Source: Penium margaritaceum (Eukaryota > Streptophyta > Zygnematophyceae > Desmidiales > Peniaceae). Taken from it: a DNA stretch of 31,723 nt. The stretch is from the NCBI GenBank assembly GCA_023375785.1, contig SZWC01008633.1, positions 3,753-35,475 of the forward strand. The letters run 5' to 3'. The number at the start of each line of letters is the position of its first letter. Position 1 is the first letter of the stretch. A program made the position numbers and the translations under genes. Under the pieces are notes generated by a model that worked only from the letters and a program-made list of their open reading frames with translations, was not told where the DNA came from and made no database searches. Below are positions 30,091 through 31,723 of this stretch, one piece after another.

Positions 30091-31723
30091 ATCTCCCACA
30101 ACAACTACTCCATGGTCTGGTTGGTGCGTTCCATTTGCCCATCCGTTTGGAGATAGGAGGCCGATGAAAGAGCCACGCGGGTGCCTAGCTTCCTTAAGAG
30201 TTTCTTCCAAACACAGAAGGTGAAGCGTGAATCGCTGTCCGAGACCATGCACTTTGGCACCCCGTGAATTTGATGACATGTTGCAAGAGGAGTTGAGCCA
30301 TCTCTGCTGCACTGACTTTCTTTGCACATGGAATGAAGTGTGCCATCTTGCTGAACCGGTCCACCACCACCGGCACCATGGTGTTGCCCGTTGCGCCCCA
30401 TGGAAGATCCCCCACAAAGTCAAGGGAGATGTTCGTCCATGGACGCTCGGGCACCAGTAGCGGCTGCAGCCTTCCGGGCGCCCGCACCCTCCGCAACTTG
30501 ATTCTTTGGCACATGTCACAGCTGCTCACGTACTCCTTGCAATCTGTTCCCATCGTTGCCTACCAATATATGCGCACGAGCATCTTCAAGGTCTGGTCAT
30601 GGCCAAGATGACCACTGAAGTGCGAGTAGTGTGCATCCTCTAACAGTGCTTGTTGGAACAATGCACTCTGTCGCACCACAATCTTGTTCCCCTTATTGCG
30701 CCGCCAATACTGACCATCCCACTTGCACCCCTTCACCGTACTCCCGACAAATCCCTGGTCCTCCACACACCCGTGGGCAAACAGGCAGAGGATGATCGGA
30801 GATCCCGCCAGATCGCATGCACGCTCAAGTCCGGGCGACGCAAAAGTGGGTCCGCTAGGTTGATTCTCCTTGGTTTGTACTGGATCTCCTAGTAAGAGCC
30901 GCCCTCGAGCAGCTCCATCCACCATCCTTGATGACGACTCAGGTCCGGCTACAACTTGAGAGCATAGTGGTCCGTGTGCAGCACACACCGCCGCGTCTCA
31001 AGGTAGTACCTCCACTGCTTGAAGGCCTTGACCACCACGAGCATCTCTTTCTTGTGGATTGGGTAGTTGAGCTCAGCCCCTTTCAGCTTCGTGGAGTAGT
31101 ATGCAATGAGCTGCAACCCCTTCCCTTGGTCTTGTATCAGCACCCCGCCGACTGCATAGTCGCTTAGGTTTGTCGCCAACACGTACTCCTTTCTTGTGTC
31201 AGGATGCACCAACACCGGTTCTACACACATGGCAACCTTCATTGCACCAAAGGCTTGCCCCTCCTTTGCACCCCACTCCCACTGGTGCCCCTTCTTGAGC
31301 AAGTCTATCAAGGGTGCTCGTATTGTCGCATGTCCACAATAAACCTCCGATAGTAGTTCGTAAAACCGAGATAAACCTGGATATCATGTACGCATGCCGG
31401 CTCTGGCCACTCCTTCACTGGTTCCACCTTTTTTGGGTCCATGCGGATCCCCTTCCCACTGACAATGTGCCCATGGAACTCCATCTCCTACTTGGCGAAT
31501 TCACACTTGCTGAGCTTGGCCAAAAGCTGCTCATCTCTCAGCACTTCCAACATCGTTCGTAGGTGCTCTTGGTACTCCTCCACCGTCCGCGAGTATACAA
31601 GGATGTCGTCGATGAAGACGACCACAAAATGGTCCAAATAGGTGTGGAACACCCGATTCATCAGCGCCATGAACATAGCAGGAGCATTCGTTAGCGCAAA
31701 AGGTATCATGAGATACTCAAAAT
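30086..31723 (-). pseudogene. pol: Gypsy C pol (RT, RNase H, integrase), decayed, cut by window edge
   Basis: Minus-strand Ty3/gypsy pol running in from the right edge. RT carries FIDD (codons 31605-31616) after [14 protein letters not shown]. RNase H follows (LSDYAVGGVL), with the usual TDAS motif changed to TNLS (Asn codon 31168-31170), removing a catalytic Asp. Integrase has its zinc domain (SSCDMCQRIK), a first catalytic Asp (SLDFVGDLP), a second (VSDSDSRF) and a Glu (TDGQMERTNQ). TAG 31488 interrupts RT. Several frameshifts occur between 30949 and 30105. The reading breaks at the CCAAG duplication of A and continues at 18805. The RT motif FIDD and the sequence differ from D (YLDD), so this is another gypsy lineage. 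Gag, protease and LTRs lie outside the window or are lost. Confidence 0.88.

Overview
The window looks like repeat-rich nuclear DNA of a green plant or streptophyte. Three things point that way: a chromodomain-bearing Ty3/gypsy element, Ty1/copia elements primed by initiator tRNA-Met (PBS TGGTATCAGAGC), and a probable Mutator-like (SWIM-type) transposase remnant. The species cannot be named from sequence. I find no supportable cellular protein gene, tRNA, rRNA or CRISPR. What can be read is almost entirely transposable elements at different stages of decay. Names C, A, B, D and E are mine.

Left part (1-8775): an (ATATCT)n microsatellite, about 6 kb of AT-rich DNA without recognisable genes (a C29 run, a diverged 143-bp duplication, one copy of a dispersed repeat), a decayed MULE transposase on the minus strand (about 6330-6990), then a probable old LTR (E, 7038-7661) ending at a tRNA-Met primer binding site. 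Its diverged partner lies at 16525-17035.

Centre (8776-15310): element D, a complete Ty3/gypsy chromovirus of 6525 bp. It has two 769-bp LTRs about 5% apart, a perfect 5-bp target duplication (ACAAG), a PBS, an open gag, and a pol with five in-frame stops. It sits in the sequence between the two E LTR copies. A 120-N gap lies exactly at its poly-G polypurine tract.

Right part (18578-31723): a three-level nest. Gypsy C (minus strand, integrase interrupted) received copia A (plus strand, TSD CCAAG). The 3' LTR of A then received copia B (minus strand, TSD CAAGT). Removing A joins the two halves of C's integrase in one continuous frame, and removing B rebuilds A's 650-bp 3' LTR. A's LTRs differ by about 11% and B's by about 7%, matching the order of insertion. 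A has lost catalytic residues, its zinc knuckle and its primer site. B keeps one continuous gag-pol frame broken only by stops, plus a 346-bp duplication around a single N that is probably an assembly error.

No undescribed biological system with cargo genes is visible. The most informative content is the dated nesting, the very large inverted repeat formed by A and B (a potential dsRNA source), the assembly faults that can be diagnosed from element structure, and a 45-bp perfect palindrome fused to a small tandem array.
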